A DNA stretch of 64,000 nt from Pleurodeles waltl (lineage: Eukaryota > Chordata > Amphibia > Caudata > Salamandridae), in assembly GCF_031143425.1 (NCBI RefSeq), contig NC_090439.1, positions 356,866,027 to 356,930,026 on the forward strand, read 5' to 3'. The position numbers and the translations under genes were made by a program. The notes under the pieces were generated by a model that saw only the letters and a program-made list of their open reading frames with translations, did no database searches and had not been told where the DNA came from. Shown here in pieces: positions 24,601 to 36,106 of the stretch (positions within the stretch are counted from its first letter, which is position 1; every line of letters begins with the position of its first letter).

Positions 24601-27600
24601 TGAGATGAGTCAAGATGAGATGAGATGAGATTCCTACCTATCGAGATGAGGAGTCGAGATGAGATGAGATTCTTACCTGTTGAGTAGAGTTGAGATGAGA
24701 TGAGTTGAGATGAGTTGAGATGAGTCGAGATGAGACAAGACGAGATTCCTACCTGTTGAGTAGGGTCGAGAGGAGATGAGTCGAGGTGAGATGAGTCAAG
24801 ATGAGATGAGATTCCCACCTGTCGATTAGAGTTGTGATTAGATGAGATTCTTGCCTGTCGAGTAGAGTCGAGATGAGTTGAGATTCTTACCTGTTGAGTA
24901 GAGCCGAGATGAGATGAGATTCCTACCTGTTGAGTAGAGTTGAGATGAGATGAGATTCCTACCAGTAGAGTCGAGATGAGATGAGATTCTTACCTGTTGA
25001 GTATAGTTGAGATGAGAAAAGTCGAGATGAGATGAGTCAAGTTGAGATGAGATGAGATTCCGACCTGTTGAGTAGAGTCGAGATAAGTTGAGATTTTTAC
25101 CTGTTGAGTATAGTTGAGATAAGTTGCGATGAGTCGAGATGAGTCGAGATGAGATCAGTCAAGAGGAGATGCGATGAGATGAGTCGAGATGAGATGAGAT
25201 TCCTACATGTTGAGTAGAGTCAAGATGATAAGAGATGAGATTCCTACCAGTCGAGTAGAGTGGAGATGAGATGAGTCGAGATGAGATGAGTCGAGATGAG
25301 ATGAGATTTTTACCTGTTGAGTATAGTTGAGATGAGATGAGATGAGTTGAGTTGAGTCGAGATGGGTCAAGATGAGCTCAGTCAAGATGAGATGAGATGA
25401 GATGAGTCGAGATGAGTCAAAATGAGTCAAGATGAGATGAGTTGAGATGAGATTCCTACATGTTGAGTAGAGTCAAGATGATATGAGTTGAGATTCCTAC
25501 CAGTCGAGTAGAGTGGAGATGAGTTGGGATGAGTCAAGATGAGATGAGATTCCGACCTGTTGAGTAGAGTCGAGATAAGTTGAGATGAGATTTTTACCTG
25601 TTGAGTATAGTTGAGATAAGTTGCGATGAGTCGAGATGAGTCGAGATGAGATCAGTCAAGAGGAGATGCGATGAGATGAGTCGAGATGAGATTCCTACAT
25701 GTTGAGTAGAGTCAAGATGATAAGAGATGAGATTCCTACCAGTCGAGTAGAGTGGAGATGAGATGAGTCGAGATGAGATGAGATGAGATGAGTCGAGATG
25801 AGATTTTTACCTGTTGAGTATAGTTGAGATGAGATGAGATGAGTTGAGTTGAGTCGAGATGGGCCGAGATGAGCTCAGTCAAGATGAGATGAGATGAGAT
25901 GAGTCGAGATGAGTCAAAATGAGTCAAGATGAGATGAGTTGAGATGAGATGAGATTCCTACATGTTGAGTAGAGTCGAGATGATATGAGTTGAGATTCCT
26001 ACCAGTCGAGTAGAGTGGAGATGAGTTGAGATGAGTCGAGATGAGAGGAGTCGGGATGAGATGAGATGATTCGAGATGAGTCAAGATGAGGTTTTTACCT
26101 GTTGAGAAGAGTTGAGATCAGATGAGATAAGATTCCTACCTATTGGGTAGAGTCGAGATAGGTTGAGATGAGATTCTTACCTGTTGAGTAGAGTTGAGAT
26201 GAGATCCCTACCTGTTGAGAAGAGTTGAGATGAGATGAGATTCCTATCTGTCAAGTAGAGTCAAGATGAGTTGAGATTCCTACCTGTCGAGTAGAGTCAA
26301 GATGAGATGAGATCCCTACCTGTTGAGATGAGAGGATCGGGATGAGATGAGATTCTTACCTGTTGAGTAGAGTTGAGATGAAATGAAATGAGATTCCTAC
26401 CTGTTGAGTAGAGTCGAGATAAGCTGAGATGCGAATCTTACATGTTGAGTAGAGTTGAGATGAGATGAGATTCCTACCTGTCAAGTAGAGTCAAGATGAA
26501 ATGAGATTCCTACCTGTCGAGATGAGAAGAGTCGAGATGAGATGAGATTCTTACCTGTTGAGTAGAGTCGAGATGAGATGAGATGCTTACCTGTTGAGTA
26601 GAGTCGTGATGAGATGAGAAGAGAAGAGATTCTTACCTGTCGAGTACGGTTGAGATGAGTAGAGATGAGTCGAGATGAGATGAGATGAGATTCCTACCTG
26701 TTGAGTAGAGTTGAGATAAGTTGAGATGAGATTCTTACCTGTTGAGTATAGTTGAGATCAGATGAGTCGAGATGAGATGAATAGAGTTGAGATCAGATGA
26801 GTTGAGATGAAACGAGATTCCTGTAGAGTAGAGTTGCGATGAGTCGAGATGAGATTCTTACCTGTTGAGTAGAGTTGAGATTAAATAAGATTCCTATCTG
26901 TTGAGTAGAGTCGAGATGAGATGGGTCGGGATGAGGTGAGATTCTTACCTGTTGAGTAGAGTTGAGATGAAATGAAATGAGATTCCTACCTGTTGAGTAG
27001 AGTCGAGATGAGATTCTTACCTGTTGAGTAGAGTTGAGATGAGATTCCTACCTGTCGCATAGAGTCAAGATGAGGAGTCGAAATAAGATGAGATTCCGAC
27101 CTGTTGAGTAGAGTCGAGATGAGGTGAGATGAGTTGAGAGATGAGAAGAGATTCTTACTTGTCGAGTAGAGTCGAGAGGAGATGAGATTCCTAACTGCTG
27201 AGTACAGTCGAGATAAGTTGAGATGAGATTCCTACCTGTCGAGTAGATTCGAGATGAAATTCCTACCTGTTGAGATGAGACTTCTACCTGTTGAGTAGAG
27301 TTGAAATAAGATGCCTACCTGTCGAGTAGAGTCGAGATGAGTCGAGATGAGATGAGATTCCAGCCTGTTGAGTAGAGTCGAGATGAGATGAGATTCGTAG
27401 CTGTTGAGTAGAGTTGAGATGAGTCGAGATGAAAGGAATCGAGATGAGATTCCTACCTGATGAGTAGATGCGATATGAGATAAGATTCCTACCTGTTGAG
27501 TAGAGTCGAGATGAAATGAGTCGAGATGAAATGAGTCGAGATGAGATGAGTAGAGATGAGATGAGATGAGATTCCTACCTGTCGAGGTGAGATGAGATTC

Positions 27601-28142
27601 CTACCTGTTGAGTATAGTTGAGATTAAATGAGTCGAGATGAGTTGAGTTGAGTCGATATGAGATGCTTACCTGTTGAGTAGAGTTGAGATGAGATTCCCA
27701 CCTGTCGAGTAGATTTGAGATGAAATTCCTACCTGTTGAGTAGAGTCAAGATGAGATGAGATTCCTACCTTTTGAGTACAGTTGAGATTAAATGAGTTGA
27801 GTCGAGATGAGTCAAAATGAGATGAGATTCCTACCTGTCGAGTAGAGTCGAGATGAGATGAGATTCCTACCTGTCGAGTAGAGTCAAAATAAGTTGAGAT
27901 GAGATTCTTTCCTGCTGAGTAGAGTTGAGATGAGATAAGATTCCTACCTGTCGAGTAGAGTCGAGATGAGATGAGTCGAGATGAGATGAGATTCCAACCT
28001 GTTGAGTAGAGTTGGGATGAGATTCCAACCTGTTGAGTAGAGTCGAGATGAGATTCCTACCTGTCGAGTAGTCGAGATGAGATTCCTACCTGTCGTGTAG
28101 AGTCAAGATGAGTTGAGTCGAGATGAGTTGAGATGAAATCAA
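21661..28142. repeat. Satellite array, central block with higher-order repeats
   Basis: Subfamily-2 satellite continues after ERV-A. It contains long-range copies: 25055-25540 recurs at about 25547-26040 (offset about 491 bp), 22312-22490 recurs at about 25976-26190, and 24040-24270 resembles 24570-24840. CCAGATGAGGTGAGGTGATG variants cluster at 23340-23460. No gene is present; the minus-strand ORFs are repeat translations. Confidence 0.9.
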
Positions 28143-28590
28143 ATCATTAACATTTATAAAGCGCGCTACTCACCCGTGAGGGTCTCAAGGCGCTAGGGGA
28201 AAAAGGGGGGGGTTATCGCTGTTCGAACAGCCAGGTCTTTAGGAGTCTCCGGAAAGCGGAGTGGTCCTGGGTTGTCCTGAGGCTGGTGGGGAGGGAGTTC
28301 CAGGTCTTGGCCGCCAGGAAGGAGAAAGATCTCCCACCCGCCGTGGAGCGGCGGATGCGAGGGACAGCAGCGAGTGCGAGGCCAGAGGAGCGGAGGAGGC
28401 GGGTGGGGACGTAGAAGCTGAGGCGTCTGTTGAGGTATTCCGGTCCCTTGTCGTAGAGGGCTTTGTGTGCGTGGGTGAGAAGTCGGTAGGTGATCCTTTT
28501 GCTGACAGGGAGCCAATGCAGGTGTCTCAGGTGTGCGGAGATGTGGCTGCTGCGGGGTATGTCGAGGATGAGGCGGGCCGAGGCGTTTTG
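28143..28590 (-). mobile_element. 5'-truncated LINE 3' end (CR1/L2-like)
   Basis: On the minus strand an uninterrupted frame runs from about 28587 to a TAA at 28213-28215. It encodes the C-terminal tail typical of CR1/L2-type ORF2 proteins: LRHLHWLPV, then RITYRLL, KALY, RSSG and NSLP motifs in the usual order. A GC-rich 3' UTR follows, with CGCCTTGAGACCCTCACGGG and a TTTATAAATG tail. The endonuclease and RT domains are missing by 5' truncation. It lies inside the satellite, and I could not resolve a target duplication. Clade (CR1 or L2) is uncertain. Confidence 0.75.
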
Positions 28591-31407
28591 ATGAGATGAG
28601 ATTCCTACCTGTGGAGTATAGTCGAGATGAGATGAGATGGGATTCCTACCTGTTGAGTACAGTTGAGATGATATGAGTTGAGTCGAGATGAGATGAGATT
28701 CCTACCTGTTGAGTAGAGTTAAGATGAGTAGAGATGGGATTCCTACCTGTCAAGTAGAGTTGAGATGAGTCGAGATGAGATGAGATTCTTACCTGATGAG
28801 TAGAGTGGAGATGAGATTCGTACCTGTCGAGTAGAGTCGAGATGAGATGAGATTCCTACCTGTGGAGTAGAGTCAAGATGAGATGCGTTGAGATGAGATG
28901 AGATTCCTACCTGTCAAGTACAGTTGAAATTCCTACCTGTTGAGTAGAGCTGCGATAAGTTGAGATGAGATTCGATTCCTACCTGTCGAGTAGAGTCGAG
29001 ACGAGTCGAGATGAGCTGAGATTCCTACCTGTCGAGTAGATTCGAGATGAGATTCCTACCTGTCGAGTAGTCGAGATAAGTTGAGATGAGATTCTTACCT
29101 GTTGAGTATAGTTGAGATCAGATGAGTCGAGATCAGATGAATAGAGTCGAGATGAGATGAGTCGAGATGAGATTCTTACCTTTTGAGCATAGTTGAGATG
29201 AATTGAGATTCCTACCTGTTGAGTAGAATCAAGATAAGTTGAGATGAGATTCTTACCTGTTGAGTAGAGATGAGATGAGATGCCTACCTGTTGAGTAGAG
29301 TTGAGATGAGATTCCTACCTGTCGAGTAGAGTCAAGATGAGATGAGATTCCGACCTGTCCAGTAGAGTCGAGATGAGATGAGATGAGTTGAGATGAGATG
29401 AGATTCCTACCTGTCGAGTAGGGTCGAGATGAGATGAGTTGAGTTGAGATTCCTACCTGTTGAGTAGAATCGAGATAAGTTGAGATGAGATTCCTACCTG
29501 TTGAGTAGAGTTGAGATGAGATGGGATGATTCCTACCTGTCCAGTAGAGTCGAGATGAGATGAGTTGAGATGAGATGAGATGAGATTCCTACCTGTCGAG
29601 TAGGGTCGAGATGAGATGAGTTGAGATTCCTACCTGTTGAGATGATATGATTCCTACCTGTTGAGTAGAGTCGAGATAAGTTGAGATGAGATTCCTACCT
29701 GTTGAGTAGAGTCGAGATAAGTTGAGATTCCTACCTGTTGAGTAGAGTTGAGATGAGATGGGATGATTCCTACCTGTTTAGTAGAGTCGAGATGAGATGA
29801 GTTGAGATGAGATGAGACGAGATTCCTACCTGTCGAGTAGGGTCGAGATGAGTTGAGATTCCTACCTGTTGAGATGATATGATTCCTACCTGTTGAGTAG
29901 AGTCGAGATAAGTTGAGATTCCTACCTGTTGAGTAGTCGAGATAAGTTGAGATGAGATTCTTACCTGTTGAGTAGAGATGAGATGCCTACCTGTTGAGTT
30001 GAGTCGAGTCGAGATTCCTACCTGTCGAGTAGAGTCGAGATAAATTGAGATGAGAGTCTTACCTGTTGAGTATGGTTGAGATGAGATGCGTTGAGATGAG
30101 TTCAGATGAGATGGGATGAGATTCTTACCTGTTGAGTAGAGTTGAGATGAGGTGAGATTCTTACCTGTCCAATAGAGTCGAAAGGAGATGAGTCGAGATG
30201 AGTCAAGATGAGATGAGTCGACATGAGATGAGATTCCTACCTGTCGAGTAGTTGAGATGAGATAAGATTCCTACCTATCGAGTACAGCTGAGATGAGTCA
30301 AGATGAGATGAGTCGGGATCAGATGAGATGAGTCGAGATGACGTTCTAACCTGTTGGGAGGAGCTGAGATGAGATGAGATCAGATCCCTACCTGTTGAGT
30401 AGAGTTGAGATAAGTTGAGATGAGATTCTTACCTGATGATTAGAGTTGGGATGAGATGAGATTCCTACCTGTCGAGTAGAGTCGAGATAAGTTGAGATGA
30501 GATTCCTACCTGTCGAGTAGATTCGAGATTATATGAGTTGAGATTCCTACCTGTTGAGTAGAGTGGAGATGAGATAAGATAAAATGAGTCGAGATGAGAT
30601 TAGTCGAGATGAGATTCCTACCTGTTGAGTAGAGTCGAGATGAGATGAGTAGAGATGAGTCGAGATGAGATCATATGAGTTAAGATGAGATGAGTTGAGA
30701 TTCTTACCTGCTGAGTAGAGCTGAGATGAAATGAGATTCCTACCTGTTTAGAAGAGTCGAGATGAGATGAGTTGAGATGAGATCAGATGAGTCGAGATGA
30801 ATCGATATGAGATGATATGAGTTAAGATTAGATGAGATGAGTTGAGATTCTTACCTGCTGAGTAGAGCTGAGATGAAATGAGATTCCTACCTGTTGAGTA
30901 GAGTTGAGATGACAAGAGATGAGATTCCTACCTGTCAAGAAGAGTCAAGATAAGTTGAGATTCCTACCTGTTGAGTCGAGATGAGACAAGATGAGTCAAG
31001 ATAAGATGAAATTAGATTCCTACCTGTCGAGTAGAGTTGAGATGAGTCGAGACGAGATGAGCTGAGATGAGTCGAGATGAGACAAGATGAGATTAAATTC
31101 CTACCTGTCGAATAGGGTCAAGATGAGATGAGTCGAGATGAGATTCTTACCTGTCGAGTAGAGTTGAGATGAGATTCTTACCTGTCGAGTAGAGTTGAAT
31201 TGAGATCAGATGGGATGAGATGAGATTCCTACCTGTCGAGTAGTCGAGATGAGATAAGATTCCTACCTGTAGAGTTCAGTCGAGATGAGATGAGATTCCT
31301 ACCTGTTGAATAGAGTCGAGATGAGATGAGATTCCTACCTGTCGACTAGAGATGAGATTCCCACCTGTTGAGTAGAGTCGAGATGAGGTGAGATGAGATG
31401 AGATTCC
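28591..31407. repeat. Satellite array, last block
   Basis: Subfamily-2 satellite continues in the same orientation and stops at the R1 terminus TGTAGGGAG at 31408. Spacer-dense stretches (29440-29990) have short GAGAT runs. No gene is present. Confidence 0.9.
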
Positions 31408-32150
31408 TGTAGGGAGTTGGCTCTGTATGTACTATTTCAAAGTAAGAAATAGCATGCACAGAGTCCAAGGGTTCCCCTTAGAGGTAAGATAGTGGCAAAA
31501 AGAGATAATACTAATGCTCTATTTTGTGGTAGTGTGCTCAAGTAGTAGGCTTATCAGAGGGCAGTATTAAGCATTTGTTGTACGCACACAGGCAATAAAT
31601 GAGGAACACACACTCCTGGGGGGAGGTAAGTTTGGTTAGGTTTCTCAGTTAAGTAAAGCACTTACACAGTCAGTCTCCTAGGCATAGGCAGCCCACTGTT
31701 GGGGGTTCAAGGCAACCACAAAGTCACTGCACCAGCAACACAGGGCCGGTCGGGTGCAGAGGTCAAAGGAGGGCCCAAAACACAGAGGTGCCTATGGAGA
31801 ACAGGGGTGCTCCGGTTCGCTGGCGGGTAAACACCTGCATCCCCGGGGACCAGACAGAGGGGGAGACACAAACAGGCACACAAAACACACCCTCAGCCGC
31901 ACAGGGCCGGCTAGGTGAAGTGTGCAATGTAGGCGTCAGATTTGCTATGAGAAGCAATGGAGGGACCTGAGGTCACTTAGGAGATGCAGGCAGGGCACAA
32001 GGGGGCTTCTCTGGTCAGCCACCGACTGGGCTAGGAAGAAGGCCTCCTGCTGGTCACTCCTGCACTGGAAGGTGGTTCCTCTCGGTCCTTGTGAATGCAG
32101 GTGCAGTGCTTGGTCCAGGCATCGGGTTCCTTGTTACCAGGCAGTCGCGG
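31408..32150 (-). mobile_element. R1 copy 4, first part (split by element E)
   Basis: It starts TGTAGGGAGTTGGCTCTG and follows R1 copy 2 (7006 onward), with one internal deletion after about 31610. It stops at GGCAGTCGCGG; the next R1 bases (TCAGG...) resume at 50421. CGCGG (32146-32150) is repeated at 50416-50420, marking the E insertion. No gene is present. Confidence 0.8.
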
Positions 32151-32383
32151 TGTAGGAGGCTGGCCTGGTTTATAGTGGGTACCTTTGTTACTTACACCTT
32201 ATACCAGGTCCAGTTATCCCGCATTAGTGAAATGTAGTAGTGTTCTAGCAGCTTAGGCTGCTAGAGGTAGCTATAGCAGATCAGATTAGACTAAACTAGG
32301 AGGCATGCAAAGCTCATGCAATACCACTTAGCTACACAGTCCTTATACACAAGTAAAGACTATTTTTGGTAACACTAAGTATT
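32151..32383. mobile_element. LTR-like element E, left end
   Basis: The terminus TGTAGGAGGCTGGCC follows the CGCGG duplication. The partner terminus TTTCCTACA lies at 50407-50415. The sequence is non-coding, and its end near 32383 is where integrase-like sequence begins. TG...CA ends and a 5-bp duplication indicate an LTR element. Confidence 0.7.
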
Positions 32384-33482
32384 GCAGGTCTTGTCAGACA
32401 AGTGGCAAGAGTGGGAGGAAATGTAAGGCTCCCCTCCCGCCTTTGCCTGTTGCCAGTACTCCCTTTGAGAGGGTAGGCATTGACATTGTGGGGCCTCTGG
32501 ATCCCAAAACAGCCATGGGCAACAGGTTGATCCTAGTCTTGGTGGACCAGGCAACCCGGTACCCAGAAGCCATTCCTTTGAGATCAATCACTTCCCCTGT
32601 GGTGGGATGTGCATTGATGGGGGTTTTTACCCACATGTGGTTCCCCAAGGAAGTGGCATCTGATGGGGTACCAACTTCATATCCATGTATATGAAGACTC
32701 TGTGGAAGGAGTGTGGGGTAACCTACAAGTTCACCACCCCCAAAGTAATGGTCTGGTTGAGAGATTCAACTGCACCTTGAAAGGCATGATCATGGGCGTG
32801 TCAGAGCCCTTGAGGCATAAGTGGGACATCCTCTTGCCATGCCTTCTGTTCGCCTACAGGGAGGTGCCTCAAAAAGGACTTGGGTTTAGTCCCTTTGAGC
32901 TGATTTATGGCCACCCCGTGAGGGGACCGTTGAGTCTGGTTGAGGAAGCTTTAGAGAAAGCTCCTAGTAAACCCCCCCCCCGGATGTATTTAGTTACATG
33001 CTGGCTTTCAGAAACCAGACTGCCCGCTTCGAGAGTCATGCTCAGGAGAACCTGGAAGCAAGCCAGGAGGACATGAAACGCTGGTATGACCAGAATGCCA
33101 CTCTGGTCAAGTTTCAACCTGGACAACAAGTGTGAGTGATGGTACCAATGGAGCCTAGGCACTCCAGGATAAGTGGACTGGGCCATCTGAGGTGATGGAG
33201 CGCAAGAGTGAAGTCACCTACTTGGTGGACTTGCGGTCTCCAAGGAACCCTTTAAAGGTCCTGCATGTCAACCGCCTCAAACCTCACTTTGAGTGGACTG
33301 AACTGTACATGGTCCTTGCGACAGATATTTGGGTAAAAGAGGAGAGTGAGCCTCTTCCTGACCTCCTGTCTGCAGGAGAAAAAGATGGGTCAGTGGAGGG
33401 AGTGAACCTTTCCCCCTCCCTGAGGAGCAGCAAGGTGACTGTTGCCACGTGTTGGGACAGTTTTTCTCACTGTTTTCCCTGA
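32384..33482 (+). pseudogene. Ty3/gypsy integrase remnant (upstream of RT)
   Basis: The frames around 32443-32694, 32663-33076 and 33192-33482 together show a gypsy integrase: a GIDIVGPLD core with the first Asp, an SDG second Asp near 32660, NGLVERFN with the Glu near 32755, and a C-terminal VNRLKPHFE segment near 33275. At least two frameshifts separate them. The zinc-finger end is mostly lost at the left break. It lies upstream of RT, the reverse of normal Ty3/gypsy order and as in Gmr1-like elements. No gag or protease remains. Confidence 0.8.
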
Positions 33483-34839
33483 TCCCAGGAGTCACACACT
33501 TGTGCACGCATGATGTGGATACTGGGGACAATACACCTATTAAACAGAAGGTGTACAGAGACTGACCGGGTCAGGGCATGCATTAAGGAGGAGTTATCGA
33601 AAATGCTTACCCTAGGGGTTATTGAGCACTCCAGCAGTCCTTGGGCCAGCCCAGTGGTATGGTCTCAAAGGCTGCTGCACCTGGTGCCACTCCAGAACTC
33701 AGGTTCTGTGTGGACTACCGGGGACTCAATGCGGTCAGCAAAACTGACGCACACCCCATCCCCCAAGCTGATGAGCTCATTGACCGGTTAGGTGCTGCCA
33801 GGTACCTCAGTACGTTTGATTTAACATCTGGGTACTGGCAGATTGCCTTAACTGTGGGGGCCAAGGAGAAGTCAGCATTCTCTACACCAGATGACCACTT
33901 TCAATTTAAAATGATGCCATCTGAGATGAAGAATGCCCATGCCACCTTTCACAGGTTGGTCAACCATGTGTTGGCAGGACTGGATGAGTGCAGTGCCGCC
34001 TACCTGGATGACATTGCTCCGTTTAGTTCCACATGGGAGGAACACCTGCAACACCTCTGGAGAGTGTTAGAGGCCCTGCAGAAGGCAGGCCTCACTATTA
34101 AGGCGAGCAAGAGCCAAATAGGGCAGGGTTCTGTGGTGTACTTAGGACACCACGTGGGGGGTGGCCAGATGGCAACCCTACAGCCTAAGATTGACACAAT
34201 TCTGGCTTGGAAGCCTCCAAAAACCCAGACTGAAGTGAGAGCCTTTTTAAGTCTCACAGGATACTACAGGAGGTTTGTTAAGGTATATGGTACCATTGTT
34301 ACCCCTTAACTGAGTTGACTTCTAAGAAGCAACCCAGGAAAGTGATCTGGACAGAGGCTTGCCAGAACACTTTTGATGCCCTGAAGGCTGCCATGTGCAC
34401 AGCACCTGTGCTGAATGCACCCGACTACTCCAAGGAGTTTGTTGTGCAAACAGACGCCTCAGAGCATGGTATTAGAGCAGTACTCCTACAGATTAATGAA
34501 GAGGGCCTAGATCAAACCGTAGCCTTCATTAGCAGGAGGTTACTAACCAGGGAACGTAGGTGGAGTGCCATTGAACATGAAGCGTTTGCTGTGGTCTGGG
34601 CACTGAAGAAGTTAGTACTCTACTCATTTGGGACTCACTTCCGAGTTCAGACCGACCACAGGCCCCTCAGATGGTTAATGCAGATGAGGGGTGAGAATCC
34701 AAACCTGTTGAGGTGGTCCATTTCCCTACAGGAGATGGACTTTACGGTGGAACACTGTCCTGGTACAGAACACGCCAATGCTGATGGTCTGTCCAGGTTT
34801 TTACGCCTTAGTGATGAGAACTCCCATAAGGTTGGGTAG
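33483..34839 (+). pseudogene. Ty3/gypsy reverse transcriptase and RNase H remnant
   Basis: The frames 33510-33791, 33641-34309 and 34315-34839 carry RT motifs in order: an LGVIEHSSSPWASPV entry, CVDYRGLN, FDLTSGYWQI, YLDD (catalytic) and YLGHHV. An RNase H with QTDASEHG, ERRWSAIEHEA, QTDHRPLRWL and HANADGLSR follows. Frameshifts occur near 33660 and 34310. The region links directly to the integrase remnant upstream with no intervening LTR, so IN-RT-RH appears to be the original order. It ends just before a G-run and the 3' LTR. Confidence 0.85.
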
Positions 34840-34858
34840 TTGCTCCCCACTTTTAGCT

Positions 34859-34872
34859 GGGGGGGGGGCACA
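34859..34872 (+). other. Gypsy polypurine tract (G10)
   Basis: Ten G residues followed by CACA directly precede the LTR start TGTTAG, as expected for plus-strand priming. Confidence 0.6.
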
Positions 34873-35209
34873 TGTTAGACTTTTCAACCTTGGTGTGGTC
34901 TCCCTTAACTTTTTGCCTCTGTTCCCCAGGTTGTTGATGTCTGCTGGACTCTGATTTTACTGTTTTTGTTACTCTGGGCACTTTACCACTGCTAACTAGT
35001 GCTAAAGGGCAAGTGCTCCTTTACAAAATGTGTATGTAATTGGTTTATCCATGATTTGCATATTTGGTTTACTAGTAAGTCCCTAGTAAAGTGCACTAGA
35101 AGTGTCAGGGACTGTAAATCAAATGCTACTAGTGGGCCTGCATCACTGGTTGTGCCACCAACATAAGTAGCTCTGTAATCATGTCTCAGACCTGCCACTG
35201 CAGTGTGTG
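34873..35209 (+). repeat. Gypsy 3' LTR, first part (split)
   Basis: It begins TGTTAGAC right after the purine tract. It is interrupted at TGTGTG by the minus-strand ERV and resumes at 46114. The partner end TTCTAACA is at 47865-47872. The TGTTAG/CTAACA ends are inverted repeats. Confidence 0.75.
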
Positions 35210-35799
35210 TGTCGAAGTAAGCCTCAGCCAGGCCTACTAGTGCAAGGGGTTCGCCCTTATCTGCACAAAGTCCTCAGACCATATAAGAAGAAGTTGGCAC
35301 AGAAACTGAAATAAAAGACAGTTTATTAAACCTCATGAGGTGGTACTACAGTTCAAACAGCACCCTTCGGTAATGTTTGAAGTAGCACACTGAACTAAGA
35401 GCATGGTCCTTTCATACCCACGCAGGGGCTAAAAAGAAGGTGGTACAATTATAGAAGCAAGACTTATATACATATAAGGTCATATGGAAATGCAGTCAAC
35501 AGGTAGGAGGGGCTAACAGATTTCAAGGACTAGTTGACACATTACTGTCGGTTACTAATTACTAACAGCTGCAGATCTTACTGGGAATGTGTGAAAGTGG
35601 GAGATGATATATATAACTTGTCACTAGACAGATTTTCAAGAGTACTTAACAGAAAGGTAGGACAGAGCACATGGTGAGAAGGTGGCAGAGATAATGGCTG
35701 CCATGAATACAAAATGGATTCCGCGAAATGTTCACAATAGTTGCTAAATACAAGTTGTCTTCTGCTAATGCTTAATCTAATCGCTACTAAATTACAACA
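35210..35799 (-). repeat. Class I-like ERV 3' LTR
   Basis: In plus-strand view it reads TGTCGAAGTAAG...TTACAACA. It matches 45534-46113 closely. A minus-strand AATAAA (plus TTTATT near 35321) is a likely poly(A) signal. Its TATA region is mutated compared with the other LTR. Confidence 0.85.
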
Positions 35800-35847
35800 G
35801 ACGACCCTTTCAGCATTAGCTGAAGACATTCGTCTTTCTGGGATAAT

Positions 35848-36106
35848 CTAAATATTCATCTTGTATATTAAACTCATAATTTCAGCTATTTCCTTATCCA
35901 ACATGTATTGTGCTTTCATTTCTGTAATATCTCTTTTGGTAGGCATACAAGCAGTAAAACACATGGAGCAGAACATTGGACCACACTGAATACTGATACA
36001 GCATGTGAAAAATATTGCAATCATTACACACAACATAGTCAGTAGTTTACAGCCGCAGCCGGAAACAAGAGCCCAATACCATCCAGAAAAAGTCCAAGTA
36101 CCAGTC
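35848..36106 (-). pseudogene. env: Class I-like ERV env, C-terminal part
   Basis: The minus-strand frame encodes a hydrophobic Cys-rich membrane span (LCVMIAIFFTCCISI) followed by a polar tail of about 40 residues, ending just inside the 3' LTR boundary. Position and composition fit the anchor and cytoplasmic tail of the transmembrane subunit. The rest lies beyond the R1 insertion at 36107, and the middle of env (subunit junction) is not found on either side, so part is deleted. No intact Env is possible. Confidence 0.65.

Noticed and set aside
28261..28599. 112-codon plus-strand ORF
   Set aside because: It is the antisense of the LINE ORF2 tail, whose minus-strand frame has family motifs.
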